Positions 8,527-16,792 of a DNA stretch of 41,523 nt are shown piece by piece. Source of the DNA: DATFEN01 sp035691285. GTDB taxonomy: Bacteria; Acidobacteriota; Vicinamibacteria; Fen-336. Within the stretch, counting starts at the first letter, position 1, and every line of letters begins with the position of its first letter. The stretch covers positions 1-41,523 of the forward strand of contig DASSJI010000110.1 of assembly GCA_035691285.1 (NCBI GenBank), read 5' to 3'. A program made the translations under genes and the position numbers. The notes under the pieces are model-generated. The model saw nothing but the letters and a program-made list of their open reading frames with translations, was not told where the DNA came from and made no database searches.

Positions 8527-8560
8527 TTGACCAACAACCGGTCTGGCCGATAATGGTCGG
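8527..8560 (+). promoter_or_regulatory. Sigma-70-type promoter for the AAA/DUF4143 gene, leaderless layout
   Basis: TTGACC (8527-8532), a 16-nt spacer, GATAAT (8549-8554), then 6 nt to the GTG at 8561. Each hexamer matches five of six consensus positions. A start of transcription 7 nt after the -10 would fall on the G of the GTG, and no Shine-Dalgarno fits in between. Confidence 0.6.
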
Positions 8561-9802
8561 GTGGAGCGCACCCTCGAGTCCATGCTGGCGCGGCAGCACT
8601 TCGCCTTGGGCCGCATGGCCTTCGTCGTCGGCCCCCGGCAGGTGGGCAAGACGACGCTCGCGCGTCGATTGCTCGAGGAGCGAGGCACGCCCGATCTCTA
8701 CCGCAACTGGGACGACCTGGCGTGGCGGCGCTCGGTCAGCCGCGACCCCTATGGCTTCATCGACGCGTATCGCCCGAAACCGGAGACAGGGACGGCGAAG
8801 CCCCTCGCGGCCCTCGACGAGGTCCATCGCCTCCCGGGCTGGAAGCGATACCTCAAGGGGCTGTGGGACACGAGCAAGGACCGCGTCGACGTCATCGTCA
8901 CCGGCAGCGGGAGGCTGGACGTCTACCAGAAGGGCGGCGACAGCCTGCTCGGGCGCTACCACCAGTACCGCCTTCACCCGCTCTCCGTGCGCGAGGTGGT
9001 GGACCCCGCGAGTCCTCCCGCGGACTACGACCCCGAAGAGACGATCGAGCGCCTGATCCGGGCCGCCGGGGCGCCGCCGCCGCGCGTGCGCGACGCCTAC
9101 GTCGCCCTGCTTCGCTGGGGCGGGTTCCCCGAGCCGTTCGTAAAGCGGGACGCGCGACAGCTCAGGCGGTGGCACCGCGAGCGGCGCGACCTGATCGTGC
9201 GCGAGGACCTGCGGGACCTGTCGCGCATCCAGCTGCTGTCGCACGTCGAGGAGCTCGTCGAGCTGCTCGTGCAGCGGGCCGGGGGGCTCCTCTCGTTGAA
9301 CGCGCTTCGAGAGGACCTGCAGGTCGCCCTGGACTCGGTGCGCCTCTGGGTCGGGTATCTGGAGCGGCTCTACTTCGTGTATCGGCTGCGGCCGTACGCC
9401 GCGCGGCTACCCCGCGCGCTCCGGCGCGAGCCGAAGATCTACCTCTGGGACTGGTCGGAGATCGCCGACCCTGCGGTCCGCCTCGAAAACATGGTGGCCA
9501 ACCACTTGCTGAAGTGGTGCCACTTCACCCAGGACTGGGGCCACCCGCCCCTCGACCTCTACTTCGTACGGGACAAGGAGAAGCGCGAGGTGGACTTCCT
9601 CGTCACCCGGGAGAAGAAGCCGTGGCTCCTCGTCGAGGTGAAGCTCTCGAGGACGGCGCCGGAGGGGGCGCTTCACTACTTCGCCGGCAAGCTCGGCGTG
9701 AAGCACAAGTTCCTGGTCGTGGCGGAGCAGGAGAGGCCCGGCACGGCGGCGGACGTCCATGTCCTGGACGCCCCCAGCTTTCTCGCGCGCCTGCCGGTGT
9801 AA
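8561..9802 (+). CDS. AAA ATPase with C-terminal DUF4143 (PD-(D/E)XK-like) domain
   Basis: 413-residue protein of the widespread AAA_14/DUF4143 family. Walker A is GPRQVGKTT (24-32), Walker B the hydrophobic-DEVHR stretch near residue 90, and TGSGRLD the following sensor-like strand. The DUF4143 half shows IYLWDWSEI, the KREVDFLV strand and LLVEVKLS, which together form the nuclease-like E...D...ExK core. Family members are often single-copy accessory genes of unknown role, sometimes near mobile or toxin loci. The GTG at 8561 lies 6 nt after a -10 element, so the mRNA is probably leaderless; the ATG seven codons later is an alternative. The reading frame is intact, unlike the debris upstream. 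Confidence 0.85.
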   Translation: MERTLESMLARQHFALGRMAFVVGPRQVGKTTLARRLLEERGTPDLYRNWDDLAWRRSVSRDPYGFIDAYRPKPETGTAKPLAALDEVHRLPGWKRYLKGLWDTSKDRVDVIVTGSGRLDVYQKGGDSLLGRYHQYRLHPLSVREVVDPASPPADYDPEETIERLIRAAGAPPPRVRDAYVALLRWGGFPEPFVKRDARQLRRWHRERRDLIVREDLRDLSRIQLLSHVEELVELLVQRAGGLLSLNALREDLQVALDSVRLWVGYLERLYFVYRLRPYAARLPRALRREPKIYLWDWSEIADPAVRLENMVANHLLKWCHFTQDWGHPPLDLYFVRDKEKREVDFLVTREKKPWLLVEVKLSRTAPEGALHYFAGKLGVKHKFLVVAEQERPGTAADVHVLDAPSFLARLPV

Positions 9803-9805
9803 TGA

Positions 9806-9937
9806 ATGGAGAACGTTTACCGGGACAGCGTGATCCAGCAGTTCAAGGACCTGGGGCGATCGCTGGACTGGGTGGAGAATCGACCACGAGACCTCGCCGC
9901 CGCGGGCCGAAGCCTGCGTCGCTCCCGGGGCCTCTGA
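9806..9937 (+). pseudogene. Short ORF, possible fragment of a kinase-associated alpha/beta-hydrolase domain
   Basis: 43 codons beginning 3 nt after the ATPase stop. The text YRDSVIQQFKDLGRSLDW recalls the helix before the nucleophile elbow in alpha/beta-hydrolase domains that are fused to Ser/Thr kinases in Acidobacteria (usually followed by LETRPDID and a GxSxG motif). Here it degenerates after WVENRPRD and no catalytic part follows. It is read as a scrap, but a real small peptide cannot be excluded. Confidence 0.3.
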
Positions 9938-9948
9938 CCACGCGATCG

Positions 9949-12616
9949 CTACCGCACGCCGCCTTTGGCGAGCGTCCGCTTCAGCTCCTCGGTCCAGTTC
10001 AGCACGACCCTGAGGCTGCCCCCCTGAGGCCCGCGGCGCAGCATCAGGAACCGGCCCTCGCGGGTCACGTCGTAGTTGGGGATCGAGATGCCCTGTCCGA
10101 AGTCGTACACGTCCGCGAACAGCGCGGTAGGTCTTCCCAGCACCGGCTCCGCGCCCTTCCCGTCGAAGGCCACGGCCATCACCTGGCCGGAGCCGCGGTA
10201 GTAGATCTCCCGGCCGCTGGGGCTCCAGCGCACCTGCACCCCGCCGCCCTCGGAGACCGGCCACGCGCGATCGAGCGCGGGATAGCGCCGCACGTAGATC
10301 TCCGGCTGCCCGGACGCGTTCGACTGGTAGGCGAGCCAGCGCCCGTCCGGCGAGAAGTGCGGGCTGCCCTCGTACGCAGGTGTCGCCAGGAGCGGCTTCG
10401 GCGGGAAGGCGCCGTCGATGGACATGAGGTAGAGATCGCCGGCCGTCTCCGGCCGGATGTGGATGGCGATGAAGGAACCGGCATCGGGGCCGGCCGACGC
10501 CGCCGAGGTGCTGAAGTCTCCGCCTGCGATCACGCCTGTCTTGCCGCTGCCGTCCGCGGCCACCCAGGACAGGCCGAAGCTCCGGAAGACGATCCTCGCG
10601 CCGTCGCGGGTCCACAGCGGGAACGCCGTGCCCGGGGCGGGCGGAACGGAGATGGCGCGCGTGCCGCGCACCAGGTCGATGACCTCGATGGCGCTGCCGG
10701 TGGTGCCCCCGCCCGCCTCCACGGCAACTCGACGTCCGTCCGGTGAGATCCGCGGGTTCCCGTAGCTGCCCGGCGGGAGCGCGAGCGGCAGTTCGGAGCT
10801 GTCGCGGGCGACCGACACGAGTCGCTTGTCGTCGAAGTTGGCGGGGTAGAACACGAGGGTGCCGTTCGCCGAGAGGTGATACCCGAGGCTCCCCGCGCGC
10901 ACCGAGCCCACGACGCCGGGGGGAATGACGCGCACGGCCGGTCCGAGCGCCCTCGCCTCGAGGGGGTCGAACGGCACGGCCCACACGGCCCCTTCGCGTC
11001 CGAAGAGCAGGTGGCCCGTCGGGGACCAGACGGGGGAGATGCCGCCCTCGAGGACGACCGACCTGCGGCCGCCCGCCAAGGGGATCGCTTCGATCCGGCC
11101 GCGTAGGGGCGCGGCCGTGAGGCAGGTGAAGAGGACCGTGCGTCCTCCAGGAAGCACGAGCGGATCGGTGTGGAGGACCTCTTCCGGCGGAGCGAGGTCG
11201 GTCAGCGGGCGCGGCTCTCCCCCCGCCGCGGGCACGCGCCAGAGGGCGCCGCCACGTGTGAAGACGATCTCGTCCCCGTCCCAGGCGAGGCTCGCCCCCG
11301 TCACGAAGTCCGCGCCCGCGGCAAGATCGACGGCCCTCCCGTCCGTCAGGGAAATGCGGGTCACGACCCTGCTGTTGCGGATGAGCGCGACATCCGCGCC
11401 GTCGGGAGAGAAGATGCCGGCGCCCGAGGTGTCCCCGGCGTCGATCCGGAGTGTCGAGCCGCCGCACGAAGAGCCGCCTCGTGCCTTTCGTGAAGCCGAT
11501 CATCGCGATCGCCTTGCCGTCGGGCGAGATCGCGACGCCGCCCTGCCGGCCAGTGACGGGCTCGACGTTCGGCGGGAACCTGACGTCGAGGTGCACGACC
11601 TCGAGCGGCACCCGACCCCCGGCCGGTCCACGCGAGAGCGCCCAGAGCGAAGCCGCGACCCCGAGCGCGCCCAGGGCCCAGGGCAGCGCTCGCGCGATCC
11701 GCGTTCGCGGCTCGCCAACCGGCGTCGTGGCGGGTATCGCCACCGGCCGTTCAAGCGCAATGCGGGCCTCTCCGATGTCGCGGAGGCGCGTCCGCGGGTC
11801 GCGGTCGAGACACCGCTCCAGGAGCTGGCGGACGCTCGCCGGCGTGTCCTCTGGGAGCGCCGTCCAGTCCGGGTTCGTCTTGAGCACGGCCACCAGGGTG
11901 TCGCTCACCGTCTCGCCCGCGAACAGGGGCCGACCGCTCAGCATCTCGAAGAGGACGACCCCGAACGCCCAGATGTCCGCCCGCCTGTCCACGGGCCGGC
12001 CCCGCGCCTGCTCCGGCGACATGTAGGCCGCGGTGCCCAGGACGAGGCCCGCGTGCGTGCCGGCGTGCGTCAGCGTAGGGGAATGAGAGAGGTCCGGAGA
12101 CGAGCGGGAAGCGCCGTCGTCCCCGAGCGCCTTGGCCAGGCCGAAGTCGAGCACCTTGACCTGCCCGCCGGCGGTCACCTTCAGGTTGGCGGGCTTGAGG
12201 TCGCGGTGGACGACCCCCTTCTCGTGCGCCTCTTCGAGCGCCTCCGCGATCTGCTTCGCGATCGCCATCGACTCCAGGACGGGAATCGGGCCACGCTTCA
12301 ATCTCACCCCGAGTTCCTCGCCCTCGACGAACTCCATGACCAGGAGGTGCCCGGTCGAGCGGTCGTCCAGCGCGGTGGCCTCGAACCCGTAGACATGGGC
12401 GATGTTCGGATGGTTCAGGGAGGCGAGCACGTGAGCCTCCCGCGCGAAGCGGGCCAGACGCTCGGGATCCGCAGCGAACTCGGCGGGCAGTACCTTGACC
12501 GCGACGTCGCGGCCAAGCGTCGTGTCCGTCGCCCGGTACACCTCGCCCATGCCGCCCGCGCCGATCGCGGCGGCGATCCGGTAATGGGCGAACACTTGGC
12601 CGGCCGGCAGCGGCAA
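9949..12616 (-). CDS. Membrane Ser/Thr protein kinase with TolB-like propeller, one frameshift
   Basis: Second kinase-propeller protein, about 888 residues once one base is removed, nearly the size of the gene at 2050. Counting from a TTG at 12616, the glycine loop GAGGMG is at 19-24, Lys41, a canonical HRDLKPAN at 137-144 and DFG at 157-159. A membrane helix (WALGALGVAASLWAL) precedes the extracytoplasmic propeller with repeats such as SPDGKAIAM and FSPDGRWLAYQSNASG. Near 11440-11460 the frame changes: the first frame ends its sense in VRRLDT, and the next continues as DAGDTSGAGIFSPDG to the stop at 9949. No ATG fits the N-terminus; TTG at 12616 gives MPLPAGQVFAHYRI, typical of the family, but the start is uncertain. 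The gene is divergent from the arginase-like gene. Confidence 0.8.
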
Positions 12617-12724
12617 GCTGGTCGGCAGTCTACTCTTGGCGGGCGCCGAACGGAACGCCGCCCGACACGCCTGGCTTATGATTTTCGCGCACCGCACGCA
12701 ACCGCCATCGCACGCTTCGAGGTG

Positions 12725-13708
12725 ATGAAGATGAGACTCGCTGTCGCCCTCGTCCTGCTGACCACCGTTCCCGAGGCCGCCGCAGCGCCGCCGGGCGAAG
12801 GCGCCGTTTCGGTCGCGCTCGTGAAGATGCCCTACCGCGGCGAGCGGAACCTGCCCGACCTTTCGGACAGCCCGGACTATCTCGCCCAGGGAGGTTTGCA
12901 GAAGCTCCTCGAGGGCGAGGGCTACCGCCTGAAGCCGATCTCGACGGTCGCCCTGGCGGCGGACGAGCAGAAGGCGTACGGCGAGTGGAACCGCCTGGCC
13001 CTGGCGAACGGACAACTCTCGCGGATCGTCGCCGCCGATCGCAGGGGGGGCCACATCCCGGTGGGACTGCTCGCGAACTGCAGCGCGCTCATGGGCATGC
13101 TCGGCGGCCTCCAGCGCTCCGGGCCGACCTCGCGCCCGCTGCGCGTCGGCCTCGTGTTCATCGACGCCCACGGGGACTTCAACACACCGGAGACGACGCT
13201 CTCCGGAATGCTCGGCGGCATGCCGGTCGCCATCTCCGCCGGCCTCGGCCTGGACCGGATGCGCCTGAAGTCGGGCCTCGACCCGGCGCTCCCGGAGCGG
13301 AACATCGTCCTCGCCGCGGTGCGGGACACCGATCCGCTGGAGCAGGACCTGCTCGATCGCTCGGCCGTCGAGTTCCTCTCGGTGGACGACATCCGCAAAC
13401 GCTCGGCCAGCATCGACCGGCAGATGCGCCGGCTCTCGGAGATCACGGACGTGATCTACGTCCACGTCGACATGGACGTCCTCGACCCGAGGGAGGTCGC
13501 CGGGCACCCTTTGACGGTTCCCGACGGTCCCACGAGCCTGGAGCTCGCGGCGGCGCTCACCCAGATGTTCCGGCACGAGAAGGCCGGGGCGTTCGGGGTG
13601 GCGTCGACGCCGTCGGGGGACCGAGACCCTGGCGACCTCTCGCGCAAGGCCGCGTACAACCTGATCGTCGGCGCGCTCCAGGGCGTGAAGCAGCGGACGA
13701 GCCGATGA
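12725..13708 (+). CDS. Exported arginase/agmatinase-family (ureohydrolase-like) protein
   Basis: 327 residues with a Sec-type signal (MRLAVALVLLTTVPEAAAA). The binuclear manganese site of ureohydrolases is recognisable: DAHGD at 147-151 and VDMDVLDP with D249 and D251. The first metal ligand, His in the usual GGDH motif, is replaced: the segment reads LLANCSALMG with Cys119 at that place. Family enzymes hydrolyse guanidinium compounds such as arginine, agmatine or guanidinobutyrate to urea; with one ligand changed and an extracytoplasmic location the substrate is open. A GAGGTG sequence immediately precedes the ATG at 12725, and a second ATG lies two codons later. It converges on vapC with only 4 bp between stop codons. 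A TATGAT -10-like hexamer lies at 12677-12682. Confidence 0.8.
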   Translation: MKMRLAVALVLLTTVPEAAAAPPGEGAVSVALVKMPYRGERNLPDLSDSPDYLAQGGLQKLLEGEGYRLKPISTVALAADEQKAYGEWNRLALANGQLSRIVAADRRGGHIPVGLLANCSALMGMLGGLQRSGPTSRPLRVGLVFIDAHGDFNTPETTLSGMLGGMPVAISAGLGLDRMRLKSGLDPALPERNIVLAAVRDTDPLEQDLLDRSAVEFLSVDDIRKRSASIDRQMRRLSEITDVIYVHVDMDVLDPREVAGHPLTVPDGPTSLELAAALTQMFRHEKAGAFGVASTPSGDRDPGDLSRKAAYNLIVGALQGVKQRTSR

Positions 13709-13712
13709 GAGC

Positions 13713-14135
13713 TCAGCCGGAACCCGCCCCGCGGAAGGGGTTGACGACGCGCACTCCCCGGTAGTCCGTTCCGTCGCCCAGGTCCTCCGTGAGCAGCGTG
13801 TCGCAGCCGAGGCTGCGCGCGGCTTCGATGACAGCCGCGTCCCAGTACGAGACGCTGTAGTGAGCTGCCGTCTCGAACGCGGCCTGCATCAGCGCGACCG
13901 TCGTCTCCTGGGCGGGGAAGCGGAGGAGCGCTTCGACCAACGTGGAGGCCTGCTCGTGGCTCAATCTCTCCGACCGCGTCGGACGCGTGGCCTGGACGTA
14001 GAACTCCTGCAGCACCTGCACCGACAGGCCCAGGTCCTGAGACTCGAGGATCTCGCGAGCGCGGAGCGTCTTTCCCCTCTCGTCGTCCGCCGTGCTGACG
14101 GCGTACAAGAGGACGTTTGTGTCAACGAAGCGCAC
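13713..14135 (-). CDS. vapC: VapC-type PIN-domain ribonuclease toxin
   Basis: 140-residue PIN domain. The acidic active-site set is visible: D5 in FVDTNVLLY, the glutamate of VLQEFYVQ, the aspartate of SYWDAAVIEAA, and LLTEDL near the end. VapC toxins are Mg-dependent RNases cutting tRNA or rRNA and are inhibited by the partner antitoxin. The ATG overlaps the antitoxin gene by 14 nt, which ensures coupled translation. The reading frame is intact, so the module may be functional. Confidence 0.88.
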   Translation of the reverse strand: MRFVDTNVLLYAVSTADDERGKTLRAREILESQDLGLSVQVLQEFYVQATRPTRSERLSHEQASTLVEALLRFPAQETTVALMQAAFETAAHYSVSYWDAAVIEAARSLGCDTLLTEDLGDGTDYRGVRVVNPFRGAGSG

Positions 14136-14364
14136 GGCGATCGTGCACGGCGTCGCGACCGAGGCGGTCCTTCGCGCGGAAGGCGACGATCGAGCGCAAC
14201 ACCTCGTCCTGAAGCCGCTTGCGCCGCTCGAAATCCGTCTCCTGCTCGCCGAGGGCGACGAGGAAGTCGCGGACCAGGGCGCTGAGCGACGTGTCCCGCT
14301 CCGCCGCCTTCATCCGGGCACGACGGTAGACTTCGTCGTCCAGTGATACTGTGACGTTTCTCAC
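14122..14364 (-). CDS. vapB: Ribbon-helix-helix antitoxin (VapB-like)
   Basis: 80 residues from a GTG at 14364: the N-terminus RNVTVSLDDEVYRRARMKAA is the beta-strand plus first helix of an RHH DNA-binding domain, followed by SLSALVRDFL as the second helix. The C-terminal tail is charged and would wrap the toxin. An ATG further upstream (14400) would run through the presumed promoter and operator, so the GTG, which lies 6 nt after a -10-like element, is preferred. Autoregulation by the VapBC complex is usual and an inverted repeat sits in the right place. Confidence 0.82.
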   Translation of the reverse strand: MRNVTVSLDDEVYRRARMKAAERDTSLSALVRDFLVALGEQETDFERRKRLQDEVLRSIVAFRAKDRLGRDAVHDRRALR

Positions 14365-14370
14365 AGGACC

Positions 14371-14405
14371 ACAGTAGACCAGTAAACATCTTGTTGTCAA
14401 CTGGT
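14371..14405 (-). promoter_or_regulatory. vapBC promoter and candidate operator
   Basis: On the minus strand a perfect TTGACA (14400-14395) is followed after 18 nt by TACTGT (14376-14371), a weak -10, then 6 nt to the vapB GTG. The inverted repeat ACCAGT (14378-14383) / ACTGGT (14400-14405) spans the spacer and overlaps the -35, as expected for an RHH autorepressor site. The whole sits in the 51 bp between phoD and vapB. Confidence 0.5.
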
Positions 14406-14415
14406 TCAGGAGACA

Positions 14416-15951
14416 TCAACCGCGTTCGGGCGGCAGATCCACTCCGAACAGGGCGCGGCCCTCGAGGTCGTGCAGGCGCACGTTCATGACCTCCGAGCGG
14501 CCGTCGATGCGCGCCGTGCCGAAGAACTGCAGGCCCGCGGAAGGCGGCCGGTTCGGCTTCAGGTCCCGTGGGATTCCGAGGAAGCGGACCTCGGGGCCGA
14601 AGGTCTCGTCGAGCACGCTCGGGCCGAACGTCCCTGCGTGCAGCGGCCCGGCCACGAACTCCCAGAAGGGGTCGAACTCCCGGAAGCGGGCTCGCTCGGG
14701 CGCGTAGTGGTGGGCGGCGGCGTAGTGGACGTCGCCCGTCAACCAGACCACGTTCCGGATGCGTTGCTCCCTCAGGAAGCGCAGCAGGTCCGCGATCTCC
14801 AGCTCGCGCCCGAGCGGCGGCCCCTCGCCGTTGGCGACGCCCTCGAAGCTCTCGCCGTCGCGGACCAGGAGGCCGATCGGCGAGCCCGTGGCGATGACCT
14901 TCCAGGTCGCGCGGCTCGAGCGCAGTCGCCTCTTGAGCCGCTCGATCTGACGAGGGCCGAGGAGCGCCGTCTCCGGGCCCGCAGCCGCCTGTCGGTTCGG
15001 GGAGTTCGGTCCGCGCTCGCTCCGCATGTCGAGCACGAACACCTCGAGGCTGGGGCCGTAGGTGATCGCGCGATCGATGCGACGGGCGTCCTCTTCGTCG
15101 AGACGGATCGGCTGGTGCTCGAGGAACGCCTGCTTGCCGCGGGCGGCGAGAAGGTCCACATCCAGGATCTGGTAGCGCGGGTCGCCCCCGAGCCGCTGCG
15201 ACGGGTACCAGTTGTTCCTCACCTCGTGGTCGTCCCAGAGGACGATCTGGGGCACCTCGGCGTTGAAGCTCCGCAGCTTCTCGTCCGTCAGGTTGTAGAG
15301 GTAGTTGCCCCGGAACTCGTCCAGGGTCTCCGCAACCTTCGACTTCGCGGGCGTCACGAGGTTGCGCCACACGCCGCCGTCGTCGAGCGGGAGCTCGGCC
15401 ACGAGGGGCCCGTCCGCGTAGACCGTGTCGCCGCAGTGGATGAAGAAATCGAGGCCCGCCCGGCGCAGCGCGTCGTAGATCCGCAGGCCGCCCCAGTCCG
15501 GGTTGATGCCGAATCCCTGGCCGACCGTGTCGGCGCCCCATCCGAAGACGACGTCCTGCCCCCTCGCGGGCCCCGTGCGGAACCGGCCCACGACCGGCTC
15601 GCTCCACGCGGAGCCGGACGCGCGCTGGAAGCGGACGCGGTAGTGGATGGTCCGCCCCGTGGGGAGATCCTGCAGCTCGACGCGTGTCGTGAAGCCGGCG
15701 GCTTCCAGGGCGGCCGGACCCGTGACGCGGCGGGCGGCGGCAAAGGACGAGCTGGTCGCGTACTCGACCACGATCCGCGCCGGTCGATCGGTGCGGCTCC
15801 AGATCGTGGCACGAGTCTCGGTCACGTCCCCGGCCGCGACTCCCCAGGCCACGGACGGCCGCTCGTCCGCTCGAAGGGTCCAGGCCGGCACGAGGGACAG
15901 GCCGGCGCCTGCGCGAAGCGCAGCGCCCACGAAGCGCCGGCGCGACCGCAT
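14416..15951 (-). CDS. phoD: PhoD-family alkaline phosphatase/phosphodiesterase, Tat-exported
   Basis: 511-residue PhoD-like metallophosphoesterase. It opens with a twin-arginine signal (SRRRFVGAALRAGAG) and a Fn3-like N-terminal domain (WGVAAGDVTETRATIWSRTD), followed by the catalytic domain with CGDTVYAD (about 172), WDDHE (about 238) and TGDVHYAA (about 404), the metal ligands of PhoD enzymes. They release phosphate from phosphomono- and diesters outside the cytoplasm. It starts 3 nt after the PEP-mutase-family gene and is the last gene of the six-gene minus-strand operon that begins at 21644. Confidence 0.88.
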   Translation of the reverse strand: MRSRRRFVGAALRAGAGLSLVPAWTLRADERPSVAWGVAAGDVTETRATIWSRTDRPARIVVEYATSSSFAAARRVTGPAALEAAGFTTRVELQDLPTGRTIHYRVRFQRASGSAWSEPVVGRFRTGPARGQDVVFGWGADTVGQGFGINPDWGGLRIYDALRRAGLDFFIHCGDTVYADGPLVAELPLDDGGVWRNLVTPAKSKVAETLDEFRGNYLYNLTDEKLRSFNAEVPQIVLWDDHEVRNNWYPSQRLGGDPRYQILDVDLLAARGKQAFLEHQPIRLDEEDARRIDRAITYGPSLEVFVLDMRSERGPNSPNRQAAAGPETALLGPRQIERLKRRLRSSRATWKVIATGSPIGLLVRDGESFEGVANGEGPPLGRELEIADLLRFLREQRIRNVVWLTGDVHYAAAHHYAPERARFREFDPFWEFVAGPLHAGTFGPSVLDETFGPEVRFLGIPRDLKPNRPPSAGLQFFGTARIDGRSEVMNVRLHDLEGRALFGVDLPPERG

Positions 15952-15954
15952 CCG

Positions 15955-16773
15955 CTACTCGTCCTCGAACGCGCCGTTCATCTCGTCGAACGAAACGGCG
16001 CGGGCCAGGTGCTTGAAGGTGCCTTGCGCGGCGATCTCCCTCGCCGCCTCGAGGACGCCCGTCCACGCGGCCCGAGCCAGCGCTCCGCCCACGCTGATCC
16101 TCCGGACGCCGGCCTCCGCGAGCTCCGCCACCGTGGCGAAGTCGCTGCCGACCAGGACGTTCACGGGCTTCGGAGCGACGGCAGACACGACGGCCGCGAT
16201 GTCCGCCGTCGCTCGGATGCCCGGCGCGTAGAGACAGTCGGCTCCGGCCGCGGCGTAGGCCTGGAGACGGCGGATCGTCTCCGGAAGGTCGGGGCGTCCG
16301 ACGATGAACCCCTCGGAGCGCCCCGTGAGGAGGACGCCTGTGCCGCTCTCGTCGATCGCACGCCGGGCGGCGCGAATCCGCTCCACGGCCAGTTCGGAGT
16401 CGTACAGCGGGCGAGACGGATCCCCCGTCCAGTCCTCGATCGAGATGCCGGCGATGCCGGTGCCCGTCGCCCGCCCGACGTTCCTGCCGACGTCGGCGGG
16501 CGCGACGGCGAAGCCGCCCTCGAAATCGGCGTTCACCGGCACCGCGACGGCGTCGGCGACGGCGCGGATGTGAGCGAGAGCCTCCTCGAGGGAGACGCGG
16601 TTGTCGGGGCGGCCGAGCGTCCATGCGAAGCCCGAGCTGGTCGTGGCGAGCGCAGGGAAGCCGAGCCGGGCGAGCAGCCGGGCGCTTCCGACGTCCCATG
16701 GATTCGGCATCACGAAGCAGCCCGACTCGTGGAGCCGCTGGAATGCCCGGCGCAGCTCGTCCGGCGAGGTCAT
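15955..16773 (-). CDS. Isocitrate lyase/PEP mutase family protein
   Basis: 272-residue TIM-barrel enzyme of the ICL/PEP mutase superfamily. NPWDVGSARLL near the start, VPVNADFEGGFA with the Mg-binding acidic pair, IEDWTGD and LLTGRSEGF are the expected strands. The isocitrate lyase KKCGH loop is absent, so a C-C lyase acting on 2-methylisocitrate-like or oxaloacetate-like substrates, or a C-P enzyme, is possible; the substrate cannot be told. There is no signal peptide, making it the one clearly cytoplasmic enzyme in a run of exported proteins. It lies 19 nt from the TonB receptor gene and 3 nt from phoD. Confidence 0.82.
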   Translation of the reverse strand: MTSPDELRRAFQRLHESGCFVMPNPWDVGSARLLARLGFPALATTSSGFAWTLGRPDNRVSLEEALAHIRAVADAVAVPVNADFEGGFAVAPADVGRNVGRATGTGIAGISIEDWTGDPSRPLYDSELAVERIRAARRAIDESGTGVLLTGRSEGFIVGRPDLPETIRRLQAYAAAGADCLYAPGIRATADIAAVVSAVAPKPVNVLVGSDFATVAELAEAGVRRISVGGALARAAWTGVLEAAREIAAQGTFKHLARAVSFDEMNGAFEDE

Positions 16774-16792
16774 CGCGCCAGCACAGCCCCGT

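Noticed and set aside
9949..11364. Separate 471-residue propeller gene starting at an ATG at 11364
   Set aside because: The sequence just upstream in the same frame continues propeller text and joins the kinase text after one base shift, so a single frameshifted gene is the simpler reading.
9407..13576. 1389-codon minus-strand open frame spanning the second kinase
   Set aside because: Only its middle (about 11460-12616) is real kinase sequence; the rest is antisense to the arginase-like and ATPase genes or the wrong frame after the frameshift.
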